DNA of 58,084 bases from IMG/VR virus record IMGVR_UViG_3300020442_001798, positions 1 to 58,084 of that record; one strand, 5' to 3'. Position numbers and translations under genes: made by a program. The notes below the pieces were generated by a model. That model made no database searches. It was not told where the DNA came from and was given only the letters and a program-made list of their open reading frames with translations. Positions 43,228 through 50,991 of this stretch are shown in pieces. How positions within the stretch are numbered: position 1 is the stretch's first letter; the number at the start of each line of letters is the position of its first letter. The stretch comes from a virus.

Positions 43228-43256
43228 TTGACATTATGTAATGTTATTTATTTTAT
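43228..43256 (+). promoter_or_regulatory. Early-type promoter with consensus -35
   Basis: TTGACA (43228-43233) is a perfect -35 box; 17 bases later TTTTAT (43251-43256) matches four of six -10 positions. Transcription would start near 43263 and cover the small genes. It is the only clear two-box promoter seen. Confidence 0.6.
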
Positions 43257-43275
43257 CAGGGAAGGGTAACGGATA

Positions 43276-43620
43276 ATGGATAGGCTAAAAGTTCAGGCAG
43301 ACAATATGGTGGGCGAACACATTATTGTTCGTGGTAAGGATTACGGTCATGTAGTATCTTATGATACTATTTCTGACGGTTATGACTCACGTTACATATT
43401 GTGTACAGATTTAGGTAAGCGTGTAGAGTTGACATCTCTTTTGCGTTACCTCAACAAAGTGATTAGTGTTGCTGTTCGACCTGACGGTTCAGATTATGCT
43501 AACCGTATGGCTCAGCCTAAGAAGTTGTATCGTGCTAATGCAATGTGTGCCGCTAACATTGACACTAATGCTCATATTGGCAATGAGATTGTCAATATTG
43601 CTAACCGACCGACTGACTGA
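43276..43620 (+). CDS. First small gene after the control region
   Basis: The 114-residue protein has a beta-rich N-terminal half (MVGEHIIVRGKDYGHVVSYD, SRYILCTDLG) that looks like an SH3-type barrel, then a helical end. AGGGAAGGG lies upstream. Being first behind the promoter, it may be an early takeover protein; no family is recognised. Confidence 0.6.
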   Translation: MDRLKVQADNMVGEHIIVRGKDYGHVVSYDTISDGYDSRYILCTDLGKRVELTSLLRYLNKVISVAVRPDGSDYANRMAQPKKLYRANAMCAANIDTNAHIGNEIVNIANRPTD

Positions 43621-43632
43621 TTGGATAAGACA

Positions 43633-43941
43633 ATGAGTGATTTTGATTTTGAGATTATTGACGAGTGTGATGTTATTGTTTCTCGTCGTGCAAGTGGTAA
43701 GCAAAAGTTGCCGAAATGGGAACCTATTCTTAGTTGGAATAGACCTGCTTTACCAGATAGTTATTGGTTGTGGAATGGCTATCGGTTGACTGAGCGTGAT
43801 TACAAAATTATGGCAGAGACTAAGCGTGAGTCCTTGCGTAAGCAAAACGAAGAAGTTGATGAGCAAATTAAATTGTTGGGCATTCGTTCTAGGAATGTGA
43901 TAGCAGTTCGTAATCAGAAAGAAGTGAGGATTAAGCTATGA
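43633..43941 (+). CDS. Small protein, unknown function
   Basis: About 102 residues from ATG 43633 (a TTG at 43621 is the alternative start). It has a central aromatic segment (WEPILSWNRPALPDSYWLWNGY) and a basic C-terminal helix. Ends overlapping the next start (ATGA). Confidence 0.55.
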   Translation: MSDFDFEIIDECDVIVSRRASGKQKLPKWEPILSWNRPALPDSYWLWNGYRLTERDYKIMAETKRESLRKQNEEVDEQIKLLGIRSRNVIAVRNQKEVRIKL

Positions 43942-44117
43942 TGAGTAATGCTGAAATTATTAGTTTGCAGAGAAAGCATCCAAATTTGCAAAAGCATTTG
44001 CTAAGGGAAGCAATTTGGTCGCTGAGAAACAATGAAGTAGCAATTGGTACAATAATTGTCTTATTAGAAGACGTTATTGCTGGCATTGAGGAGATGCAAA
44101 ATGAACAAAATTCATAG
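43938..44117 (+). CDS. Small helical protein
   Basis: 59 residues starting ATGATG at 43938, which overlaps the previous stop, and ending inside the next gene. Two helices (LLREAIWSLRNN and IIVLLEDVIAGIEEMQ) are predicted. No function is recognised. Confidence 0.5.
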   Translation: MMSNAEIISLQRKHPNLQKHLLREAIWSLRNNEVAIGTIIVLLEDVIAGIEEMQNEQNS

Positions 44118-44298
44118 ACAGAAATACATTGAGACTTTGACTAAGCAATTTGGTTGGACTAACCGTTTTGCTAGTGAGTTTCTTGTAGAGTATCGCACTT
44201 GTAGAAACTTTTACAATGCTTATGAACAGACTATGCAGTCTGTTTATGTTGATTCAAATCAGAAGCCGAATGTAAATCCTTTTAGAAAAGGGTCATGA
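44101..44298 (+). CDS. Small basic protein
   Basis: 65 residues from ATG 44101, well placed after GAGGAG (44089-44094). It starts with MNKIHRQKYIETLTKQFGWT and is helical. Unknown function. Confidence 0.55.
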   Translation: MNKIHRQKYIETLTKQFGWTNRFASEFLVEYRTCRNFYNAYEQTMQSVYVDSNQKPNVNPFRKGS

Positions 44299-44299
44299 A

Positions 44300-44410
44300 A
44301 TGGATATCATGAATGACATTGTGTTTATCAAGCTATGTGTTATTGTTCTTTTTGGTTTGATTACATTTGTTTTCTTTGCTTTAGATGAAGATGATGAGGA
44401 TTGGTTGTAA
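44300..44410 (+). CDS. Single-span membrane micropeptide with acidic tail
   Basis: The 36-residue product has one clear hydrophobic segment (VFIKLCVIVLFGLITFVFFA) and a DEDDEDWL tail. It starts 1 nt after the previous stop and its TAA overlaps the next ATG (TAATG), so it fits the coupled operon. Confidence 0.55.
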   Translation: MDIMNDIVFIKLCVIVLFGLITFVFFALDEDDEDWL

Positions 44411-44628
44411 TGGCAATATGTGTTTATTGTGAACAAACATATTCTGATGAACGTGCAGAAGCGGGTTATGATTACTGTATGTCAGAGGAATGTCAAATCA
44501 AAGGTTTAGATAAGTCGGAGCGTGAATTCAGAAAAGAATACACTCCGGCTTTGTTGCATAAGTGCAACTATTTCTGGATTAAGAAAACCGAATTGAAGTC
44601 ACTAAATGTGAGGAGTGATTTATTGTGA
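44410..44628 (+). CDS. Zinc-finger protein
   Basis: The 72-residue protein has CVYC near its start and C-x4-C at about 25-30 (YCMSEEC), a Cys4 zinc-binding set, followed by a charged helix. The start overlaps the previous stop and the stop overlaps the next GTG. Confidence 0.6.
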   Translation: MAICVYCEQTYSDERAEAGYDYCMSEECQIKGLDKSEREFRKEYTPALLHKCNYFWIKKTELKSLNVRSDLL

Positions 44629-44954
44629 CTGAGTACAAAGCAAATTGTTTTATTTGCAATCGTGAAATTGAATTAGCTTGGGGTTGGGGTGCGCCTGCGG
44701 AAACTCAATCTGAAAACCAAAAGGTTGCTGAAGATAATCCACTTGATGCTTTGTCAGTAACTATTGCTGCTGGTTATGGTTCTTGTCATGATGGTCTTTA
44801 TGGAAAGATGTGGATTTGTGACCCTTGTTTTGGTGACCGTACTGATCGACTAATGCATGTTGGTAATTATTTCGACCACTATGAGGCAATTGCTACTGCT
44901 GAAGAAATTCTTGAAGATGCTTATGAAAGGATTCGTAATGAGAATTTGGGTTGA
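44625..44954 (+). CDS. Zinc-binding small protein
   Basis: 109 residues with CFIC (about 8-11) and CDPC (about 65-68), consistent with a zinc-binding fold. A helix-rich C-terminal end follows. GTGA overlap with the previous gene. No family is recognised. Confidence 0.55.
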   Translation: MTEYKANCFICNREIELAWGWGAPAETQSENQKVAEDNPLDALSVTIAAGYGSCHDGLYGKMWICDPCFGDRTDRLMHVGNYFDHYEAIATAEEILEDAYERIRNENLG

Positions 44955-45141
44955 TGTTTCTACTGGAACATATGGTTCTGAAGATGATTTAGTCTTTGTT
45001 GATGTTTCAGACTGGACAAATGAAGAGTTCGTAGCGTTTGATAATCAAACGGATAATGATCGCTCTTGGTATGCATATGAGATTGCTCTTATGAATGACT
45101 TGAGTAATAGCCATGTAGAAGAAATTTACAAAGGAGAATGA
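44938..45141 (+). CDS. Small acidic protein
   Basis: 67 residues from ATG 44938, inside the previous gene end. Pattern MRIWVDVSTGTYGSEDDLVFVDVSDW suggests a beta hairpin, then helices. It may be related in role to the acidic proteins around it, but nothing specific is seen. Confidence 0.55.
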   Translation: MRIWVDVSTGTYGSEDDLVFVDVSDWTNEEFVAFDNQTDNDRSWYAYEIALMNDLSNSHVEEIYKGE

Positions 45142-45143
45142 CA

Positions 45144-45395
45144 ATGGCAATTGAACAACATGATGGTGGCACTATGATTACTGGTGAAGATGATATCCAG
45201 TCTTATCGTATGCTTACGCAAATCAAAGCATTGGAGCTTGAGATTCGTACTGGTTTGCGTATGAGTAATCGTTTCAATCTTCTCAAGGGTTTGAAAGAAG
45301 AGTATGGTTTGAAATCAAGAACCAAGAAGGATGCTCTTATTGAAATGCAAAAAGTTTTTAATCAAAGATTTGAGCAAAAGTTTTTTGATGTCTGA
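45144..45395 (+). CDS. Small helical protein
   Basis: 83 residues. GGAG at 45133-45136 is 7 nt from ATG 45144, whereas the ATG at 45138 is too close, so 45144 is chosen. The C-terminal part (YGLKSRTKKDALIEMQKVFNQ) is basic and helical. Confidence 0.55.
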   Translation: MAIEQHDGGTMITGEDDIQSYRMLTQIKALELEIRTGLRMSNRFNLLKGLKEEYGLKSRTKKDALIEMQKVFNQRFEQKFFDV

Positions 45396-45916
45396 TGGAT
45401 AACATTTTTTGCAACTATTGCAACCAAGAAAAGCCTTCTTCTGAATTCAACAAGTTGCCTAAGAACAAATGCAAATCTTGCATTAAGGAATACATGCAAG
45501 CAAGACAGCAGCGTTTGAATAAAAAGAACGGTGTGTTTTATCTTGACTGTATTGGTTGCGGCATTAGTATGCGTAATCCTCCTTCAAAGATTTGCCACAA
45601 GTGTTCTCGTAATCATGAGAAGTTTGATATCAAAACTGCTGCTGATTTTCATTTGCCTAGAGGTGATGTTCGTGCATGTCAGTTAGCTTTCCTAATTGCT
45701 TGTGGTGTTGATTATCAGAAGTTCGTAGATGATTGTTTTACTGCTGAAGATGCTTTTAATGAAGAGATTCAGCGTGAACCTAGGGTTCATGTAAATGATG
45801 TTGATCCTTTTGTTATTGAAATGTATGAAGAACGTGAAGCAATGTATTTTGATAGTCGTGTTCTGAAAGAACCTGCAACAAAGTATAGTACAAAGAAATA
45901 CGGAGAGATTTTGTAA
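45395..45916 (+). CDS. Double zinc-ribbon protein, endonuclease VII-like N-terminus
   Basis: 173 residues. The first 30 residues (CNYCNQEKPSSEFNKLP, CKSC) match the Cys4 ribbon found at the start of some phage HNH/endonuclease VII proteins. A second C-x2-C pair set (CIGC...CHKC) follows at about 53-72. The catalytic HNH part is not seen, so it is probably a nucleic-acid binding protein. TGATG overlap at the start. Confidence 0.6.
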   Translation: MDNIFCNYCNQEKPSSEFNKLPKNKCKSCIKEYMQARQQRLNKKNGVFYLDCIGCGISMRNPPSKICHKCSRNHEKFDIKTAADFHLPRGDVRACQLAFLIACGVDYQKFVDDCFTAEDAFNEEIQREPRVHVNDVDPFVIEMYEEREAMYFDSRVLKEPATKYSTKKYGEIL

Positions 45917-46236
45917 TGATTGAATATTTAGAAATTGGTCCAGTTCCTGCTGGTGAAGATTGTGCTCAAGTTGGTAGTATTGATTTTAGAAATCAATCTA
46001 AAAGGGAAATGAGAGCATATATTAATCAGTTGAAGCGTGAGTTTCCGGCTTATGATGAGCATAACGTTCGGTTTGTTGCAAAGTATTTCCCTCACGATTT
46101 TGGTAGTTATGGTGAAGTTTGTGTCGAATATGATACAGATGATGAACTTGCTACTACTTTTGCTTTTAAAGTAGATAACTTTATACCTATGCAATGGGAT
46201 GAAGAAGCGCTTGAAGAGTTAGATGATTCTTTCTAA
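45916..46236 (+). CDS. Unknown small protein
   Basis: 106 acidic residues, alpha/beta, with a RAYINQLKREFPAYDEHNVRF helix-turn and a beta segment FGSYGEVCVEYD. Starts on the previous stop (TAATG). No family is recognised. Confidence 0.55.
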   Translation: MIEYLEIGPVPAGEDCAQVGSIDFRNQSKREMRAYINQLKREFPAYDEHNVRFVAKYFPHDFGSYGEVCVEYDTDDELATTFAFKVDNFIPMQWDEEALEELDDSF

Positions 46237-46245
46237 GGAGAAGAT

Positions 46246-46788
46246 ATGAACGTTGATAGATTACCTTACAATTTAAAAACTGATCGGGATGTGTTTAATC
46301 ATGTCCGTGATCATTTGCTTGAACAAAATCAACAATCCATGTATCAAAGTGGTGGTTGTGTTTATCGTGGAAGAAATGGTTTGTCTTGTGCTATTGGTTG
46401 TCTTATTGCTGATGAGCATTATGATGAAGATAGTATGGAAGAACAACCTGTTACAGTACATGATGTTATGCTTGGTATTGATCTTAGTAATCCTGAATGG
46501 AATACTCCTTCACGGAGAAGGGCTAGAGCAATGCTTTTGTTTCTGCAAAAAGCTCATGATTACTTAACCCCTTACACTTGGGAAAGTGATTTGAATTATC
46601 TTGAAAGTATTCTTTTTGAACCCGGTTCTGATTCTCTAAGAGAAGAAGGTGTCTATTACGATAGATTGGATTTTAAGTACGGAAGAATTATTGATAGAGA
46701 GAACAAAAGTGATGAAATTCATTTCTTCACTCCAAGTGAGTTTATAGAGCATACTAAAAAGAAAGAGGTGCAACAAAATGGGTCTTGA
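46246..46788 (+). CDS. Unknown protein with CAIGCLIADE motif
   Basis: 180 residues with GLSCAIGCLIADEHYD (about 46-61), which resembles the ACIAGWAV segment of the paralogous pair at 57.2-58.1 kb. AAGGAGA precedes the ATG. Otherwise helical and acidic. Function unknown. Confidence 0.6.
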   Translation: MNVDRLPYNLKTDRDVFNHVRDHLLEQNQQSMYQSGGCVYRGRNGLSCAIGCLIADEHYDEDSMEEQPVTVHDVMLGIDLSNPEWNTPSRRRARAMLLFLQKAHDYLTPYTWESDLNYLESILFEPGSDSLREEGVYYDRLDFKYGRIIDRENKSDEIHFFTPSEFIEHTKKKEVQQNGS

Positions 46789-47293
46789 TTGTATTCCAGA
46801 AACATATGCTTGTGAAGCAGAAGGTACACAAGTAAAAGATGAGGATGGTGAATTTAGTTGTCGATTGACTATTGAATCCGGTATGTGTCCTTGGAAAAGA
46901 GAAGTTAGTAAAACTGATTTTGCTAATGGCGCTGTTAGTGGTATGTTTGGTACTCCTTGTTGGTATCGTGGTAAGCATGGTCAATGGATGATTGATTTAC
47001 TTACAAGTAGTGATCATGAAATTACAAATCCTTTCCCTGATTTTTATGGTGGTCATGAAATTCCTGAATGGGCTGAAGATGGTCAATACGAGCAGGGTTT
47101 TGCTTTTCCTAGTGATTGTGTAAGTCTTGCTGAATGGTTTGATAAGCATACTGATGATTATGTTAAAGCAGTAAGAGTAAATGCTCCGCAATATTATAAT
47201 TCTGATGATGAAGCTGTTACTGATTGGAAATATGCTTCTTGGTGGCTGAAGTTTTGCGCTGAGTATACAGATGGTTTTGCACCTTGGTTTTAG
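46778..47293 (+). CDS. Unknown Cys- and Trp-rich protein
   Basis: 171 residues with Cys at MGLDCIPETYAC, MCPW and GTPCWYRGKHG segments, similar to proteins in other actinophage small-gene regions as recalled. It overlaps the previous gene by 11 bases after AAAGAGG. No activity can be assigned. Confidence 0.55.
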   Translation: MGLDCIPETYACEAEGTQVKDEDGEFSCRLTIESGMCPWKREVSKTDFANGAVSGMFGTPCWYRGKHGQWMIDLLTSSDHEITNPFPDFYGGHEIPEWAEDGQYEQGFAFPSDCVSLAEWFDKHTDDYVKAVRVNAPQYYNSDDEAVTDWKYASWWLKFCAEYTDGFAPWF

Positions 47294-47303
47294 AAAGGGA
47301 ATG

Positions 47304-47471
47304 ATGAAAATGCAATGCCCAGAATGTCAATCTATTGAGATATACATGGAAGATGAATACTACGACAGAAAAGTGCACATTTTAACAATGAAATGTCACG
47401 ACTGTTGTGCTCTGTTTGAAGAACACTATGTGTTTGAGCAGACTGTTGTCTTGACGAAAGGAAACAAATGA
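47304..47471 (+). CDS. Zinc-ribbon protein
   Basis: About 55 residues with CPEC and CHDC pairs, a classic small zinc ribbon resembling the C-terminal domain of TFIIS-like or transposase ribbons. Start candidates are ATG 47301, 47304 and 47310; AAAGGGA at 47294-47300 favours 47304. Confidence 0.55.
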   Translation: MKMQCPECQSIEIYMEDEYYDRKVHILTMKCHDCCALFEEHYVFEQTVVLTKGNK

Positions 47472-48178
47472 GTGAAGAGCGTTTAGTTAAAGATGCAATT
47501 AATTGTTTGAAACGACCTGAAGATTTTGGTTGGTTTGGTGATGACGATATGTTTGTCACTTGGAGTTTTGCTGGTATTAACAAAACAATTAACCATGATG
47601 ATCCTTTGGAAGAATCAAACTTTGAGGTAATTAGCAAAGATTTGATGGAACGTTTTCCTGACGATTTTGATATTGTTGGTGTTAAGCATTGGGCTGTTGG
47701 TTCTATGGATCAATTGCGTGTTCGTGTTTTGAAGAATGAAGGTAAGGTTGAATATGATAATTTGACTGAGGCTTTTCATGCTTTGATGGAATGGCATGAT
47801 ACTCTCCATGATTATCCTGTTGCTGATGAAAATGATTACTATGAGCGTGAGTATGGTTATGAAGTAAAAGATGTTGCTTGGAGATTGGAACATGATGAGT
47901 CTTTGAAGTATGTTATTCATCTTGCTGGCGATTATGAAGAACTTGCTAATGATTTAATCTTTGAGGTTAATCAGAGTCATTATACTTCTTATCATGAACC
48001 TGCTTCTGACGAAGAATTGTTAGAGGCTGCTTTTGAACTTGACCTTTGTAAATTCGATGAGGCTGAGTTTTGGAATGAGTGGGCTGAAAACAATAAGAAA
48101 CAGATTATTTGGAATCATTACACAAATCTTGGTGGTTCTCGTAAAGAAGTGCCGGGGCAAATTGAATTGGAGATTTGA
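47468..48178 (+). CDS. Unknown acidic 236-residue protein
   Basis: The start overlaps the previous stop (ATGA). The product is very acidic with many Trp, Tyr and Asp residues. A helical segment KVEYDNLTEAFHALMEWHDTL is in the middle. No known domain seen. Confidence 0.55.
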   Translation: MSEERLVKDAINCLKRPEDFGWFGDDDMFVTWSFAGINKTINHDDPLEESNFEVISKDLMERFPDDFDIVGVKHWAVGSMDQLRVRVLKNEGKVEYDNLTEAFHALMEWHDTLHDYPVADENDYYEREYGYEVKDVAWRLEHDESLKYVIHLAGDYEELANDLIFEVNQSHYTSYHEPASDEELLEAAFELDLCKFDEAEFWNEWAENNKKQIIWNHYTNLGGSRKEVPGQIELEI

Positions 48179-48432
48179 TGTCTGTTAGTGTTGAGAAAAG
48201 AATTGAGTATCTTCATAGTACTTTGCGTAAAATGAATTATGAAGGTGACCTTGATGATGTTCGTGAAGTGAAGCGATTTATATTTATGAATCGTGATCAT
48301 CCTTTGTATGAGAAAGCTATCTTGCATTGGAATGAAATTATCAATGGTCGTTATATTTATAAGGAAAAGCCTGAAGATAGACTGCGTTCTTCTTCTGCTT
48401 TGTATGTCAGTGTCCATGAAGGGAAAAGGTGA
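48178..48432 (+). CDS. Small basic protein
   Basis: 84 residues, helical with Arg/Lys clusters. ATG at 48178 overlaps the previous TGA (TGATG). No family is recognised. Confidence 0.55.
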   Translation: MSVSVEKRIEYLHSTLRKMNYEGDLDDVREVKRFIFMNRDHPLYEKAILHWNEIINGRYIYKEKPEDRLRSSSALYVSVHEGKR

Positions 48433-48437
48433 TAGAA

Positions 48438-48596
48438 ATGAATTACTGGCCTGAAAGGTTAGTTGAAGACGATTACGAAGAAGGTGATCGTTGGGATTGG
48501 GATAGGAATGATAAATCCCAGTATTGTAAGCATGGGAGATTTATTGGCTCTTGGTGGGGTCCTGATATTTCTTGTTTTGATTGTGAAATGGAGTAG
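48438..48596 (+). CDS. Trp-rich zinc-finger micropeptide
   Basis: 52 residues (MNYWPERLVEDDYEEGDRW start) with CKHG and CFDC pairs that could bind one zinc ion. Seven of 52 residues are Trp. The start lies 5 nt after the previous stop. Confidence 0.5.
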   Translation: MNYWPERLVEDDYEEGDRWDWDRNDKSQYCKHGRFIGSWWGPDISCFDCEME

Positions 48597-48598
48597 AA

Positions 48599-48835
48599 AT
48601 GAACAAGTTTATATTAACTAATAGAGAGGTAACTGCTCTCTACAATAATTTAGATAGGTTATTTGGTGCGTATAGTCGTGGCAAATATCCTTTTAATGAG
48701 TTGACTGAATCTGAAATACCAGTTGTTCATCAAGAGATGCACATACTGTTTCAGGTTCGTGATGATATTGAGTTGTATTTTGATGCTTTGGAAGCAGAAG
48801 CGCAAATGAAAATGATGGAGGAAGAAAATGCCTAA
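48599..48835 (+). CDS. Small helical protein
   Basis: 78 residues. MNKFILTNREVTALYNNLDRLFG start; helical throughout with an acidic end. It follows the preceding stop by two bases and overlaps the next ATG. Confidence 0.55.
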   Translation: MNKFILTNREVTALYNNLDRLFGAYSRGKYPFNELTESEIPVVHQEMHILFQVRDDIELYFDALEAEAQMKMMEEENA

Positions 48836-49487
48836 CTGGTGCGAAAACCAAACATATGCCTATGGCAAAATTGAGAATATCAAAACGTTTATTGATCCGA
48901 TTAATGAAGGATTGGAGGCTGGTGATTATCAAGGCTTTTTGAATCACTATTATCCTTGTCCTCAGGAATTGAAAGACACTAATGCTGGTTTTGTAAATCC
49001 TGAAAATCCTGTTCCAGAGAATTGGATTAATTTTGTTACTGATGGTACTTGGACACAAGAAGAATATGATAAGCGTGCTGCTGAATCAATTGCTAAAGCT
49101 AAAGAACAGCAAAGCAATATTGAGAAGTATGGTTATGCTGATTGGTATCATTGGTGCATTGACAATTGGGGTAGCAAATGGGGTGATTGCGATTTAGTTG
49201 TTGAGGATATTCAGCCTTATGGTGAAGATGGATATGGCTTTGTGCAATTGCGTTATGATTCTGCTTGGGGACCAAATAACGAAGGCATAACAGAAATATC
49301 AAAGCTTTTCCCTAAACTTATCTTTGATTCTTTTTATAGAGAAGGTGGTATGGGTTTCATGGGTCATTTCCAAGTTATTAACGGTGAAGTGTTGAATGAT
49401 GAAAGTGGTGAAATAATTCCTACTGCATATGACTATGAATATATAATTGAATTTGCAGACGACAAAGCATTGGAGCAAGTGAAATAA
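48828..49487 (+). CDS. YubB/Api92-like ferredoxin-fold protein
   Basis: The 219-residue protein starts with MPNWCENQTYAYG, the signature of the YubB ferredoxin-like fold family found on plasmids and phages. It also has the typical later W-G-x-K-W-G-D segment (GSKWGDCD) and the SAWGPNNEG turn. The name refers to fold, not to an iron-sulfur cluster. Function of the family is unknown. GAGGAAG precedes the start. Confidence 0.75.
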   Translation: MPNWCENQTYAYGKIENIKTFIDPINEGLEAGDYQGFLNHYYPCPQELKDTNAGFVNPENPVPENWINFVTDGTWTQEEYDKRAAESIAKAKEQQSNIEKYGYADWYHWCIDNWGSKWGDCDLVVEDIQPYGEDGYGFVQLRYDSAWGPNNEGITEISKLFPKLIFDSFYREGGMGFMGHFQVINGEVLNDESGEIIPTAYDYEYIIEFADDKALEQVK

Positions 49488-49490
49488 TTT

Positions 49491-49874
49491 ATGTCGTTCT
49501 TTTCTGATGATGATATTGAACAGGCCATTAAGAATATGGGTGAAGTCCCAGATGGTTTGATTGATAATACTAATTATGTAGATTTATTTGCTGCCCATGT
49601 GGAATGTATAGATTCTCTTGATATTAATGATGAAGAGTCTAGATTGACATACATGATGAGAATTGTGAATATGGTTGGCGACCCTTCTGATGAAGATTTT
49701 GAAGTTAGAACGGTTGAGAATGCTACATGCATGACGTTTCATATTATTAATCTTCTTCAAATTGGTTCAATGATGAAAGATGATTTTGTAGAAATGTATG
49801 TTGATAGTTTGAGGAATGAGGTTTTACCTCAACTTAACCAAGATAAGGGAGCGATGCCGTATTGGAACAATTAG
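49491..49874 (+). CDS. Unknown acidic helical protein
   Basis: 127 residues, all-helical by pattern, strongly acidic. It starts 3 nt after the previous stop and overlaps the WhiB gene. No family is recognised. Confidence 0.55.
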   Translation: MSFFSDDDIEQAIKNMGEVPDGLIDNTNYVDLFAAHVECIDSLDINDEESRLTYMMRIVNMVGDPSDEDFEVRTVENATCMTFHIINLLQIGSMMKDDFVEMYVDSLRNEVLPQLNQDKGAMPYWNN

Positions 49875-50149
49875 ATGAATCATGGATGAAAGATGCTTTA
49901 TGCAAAGACCATGATACAGGATTGTTTTATCCAGATACTGGTGAAACTAATCAAGCAAGACAGGCAATAATGATATGTAAACGTTGTCCTGTTCGTGCTG
50001 AGTGTTTGTATTCAGCATTGTCTAGCCCAGAAACTTTTGGTGTATGGGGTGGGTATAGTTATCGTGGTAGGAGAAAATTGGTAAAAACTTTACAAGGTCC
50101 AATAACAATGGAGTTGATTAAGAAAGTTGTAAATGATGGTGTATACTAA
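49862..50149 (+). CDS. WhiB-like transcription regulator
   Basis: The 95-residue protein matches the WhiB family fully: Cys14, then CKRCPVRAEC (about 39-48) giving C-x2-C-x5-C, and the FGVWGGYSYRGRRK turn and basic tail. The [4Fe-4S] protein binds the host sigma factor and changes promoter choice; a mycobacteriophage WhiB is known to interfere with host WhiB2. TTG 49862 is likely with GGGAG 10 nt upstream. It may drive the early-to-late switch. Confidence 0.9.
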   Translation: MEQLDESWMKDALCKDHDTGLFYPDTGETNQARQAIMICKRCPVRAECLYSALSSPETFGVWGGYSYRGRRKLVKTLQGPITMELIKKVVNDGVY

Positions 50150-50309
50150 TCAATACAAAATTAAGGTTGTAAAAGAAACAGTTGTTGATTTGAAATCTGA
50201 TATTGAAGCAGAACAAGTTGCTGAAATGTTAGCTTGCAGGGAGGATAATACTCCAGCATTTGGGTATATGACTCTTGTGTATTCAGATTACGAAAAGATT
50301 CCTGTATGA
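50136..50309 (+). CDS. Small protein after WhiB
   Basis: 57 residues from ATG 50136, overlapping the WhiB end by 14 bases. Alternating beta strands and one helix (SDIEAEQVAEMLA). Unknown function. Confidence 0.5.
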   Translation: MVYTNQYKIKVVKETVVDLKSDIEAEQVAEMLACREDNTPAFGYMTLVYSDYEKIPV

Positions 50310-50446
50310 CTAAAGAATGGTCAGAAGAAGGTTTGAATTTTGATGCTGTTGTTCCCATAAAGTGTATAGGAAATTATGGAATACAAAAGGTTATCAAAAA
50401 TCCTCAGACATTGACTGATGAAGAAGATGAGGCTGAAGATGAGTAA
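50306..50446 (+). CDS. Acidic micropeptide
   Basis: 46 residues, starting on the previous stop (ATGA) and ending with a run of Asp/Glu (TDEEDEAEDE). Unknown function; DNA-mimic or coupling roles are possible but unproven. Confidence 0.5.
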   Translation: MTKEWSEEGLNFDAVVPIKCIGNYGIQKVIKNPQTLTDEEDEAEDE

Positions 50447-50636
50447 ATCTGCATCGCATATGCAGAAGTATTGGTTCGCCAGAGGCTTCTACGATAGGCT
50501 GACTTTTTCTGCAAAGGATGTGCCATCAATTGAGATGGTCGAATACGCAGAAGAAGTGACAGGAATTAACATCCTTAAAGAATACGAATTAGGTTATGAA
50601 CAAGCAGAGAAAGACAAGGTGAATAATGTCATCTGA
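50439..50636 (+). CDS. Small protein resembling ribosome modulation factors
   Basis: 65 residues from ATG 50439, overlapping the previous gene. MQKYWFARGFYDRLT..ELGYEQAEKD resembles the AxxxG..AxxxG pattern of RMF-like small proteins; the likeness is weak. Confidence 0.5.
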   Translation: MSKSASHMQKYWFARGFYDRLTFSAKDVPSIEMVEYAEEVTGINILKEYELGYEQAEKDKVNNVI

Positions 50637-50982
50637 ACAGTTATCATGTGCTCAGCGAATTGATGATCATTTGGCTGGGAGAGAAGAAGACTTTGACAAT
50701 ATCTTTGAAGCTATGGATAACGGTGAAGAATACGAAGGGCAAGATGCTTATGATGCATTGCATGAGTATGCTTTGGGTTATGAAAAGAAAGATATGTTGA
50801 AGATTGAACTATCAACTGGTGGACCAGGTGATTGGTTAGAATGTTATCTTTCTGATAACGAGTTGTACAGAGTTGAATATCATTTCAATGATTGGTTTGA
50901 CCATGCTCAAACTACGGTTGATGAAAACTCATCTTTGTTTAGATATGCAGAAACAGTTGTTGAAGGAATGTACTTTAGCTGA
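50626..50982 (+). CDS. Unknown acidic protein
   Basis: 118 residues with a central LSTGGPGDWLECYLS segment seen in other actinophage small proteins as I recall. It overlaps its upstream neighbour by 11 bases. Function unknown. Confidence 0.55.
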   Translation: MSSEQLSCAQRIDDHLAGREEDFDNIFEAMDNGEEYEGQDAYDALHEYALGYEKKDMLKIELSTGGPGDWLECYLSDNELYRVEYHFNDWFDHAQTTVDENSSLFRYAETVVEGMYFS

Positions 50983-50991
50983 AAGCAGGTA

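Larger units (their letters stand above)
42887..43275 (+). promoter_or_regulatory. Gene-free control region (possible origin or operator)
   Basis: About 389 bases have no supported gene. The region holds an AT-rich part (42931-42966), four TTAAC[A/G]TTAA palindromes (42979-43074), a T-rich stretch, and a promoter at its right end. It divides the late/packaging genes from the small-gene region. It could be the early promoter-operator, a replication origin, or both. Confidence 0.6.
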
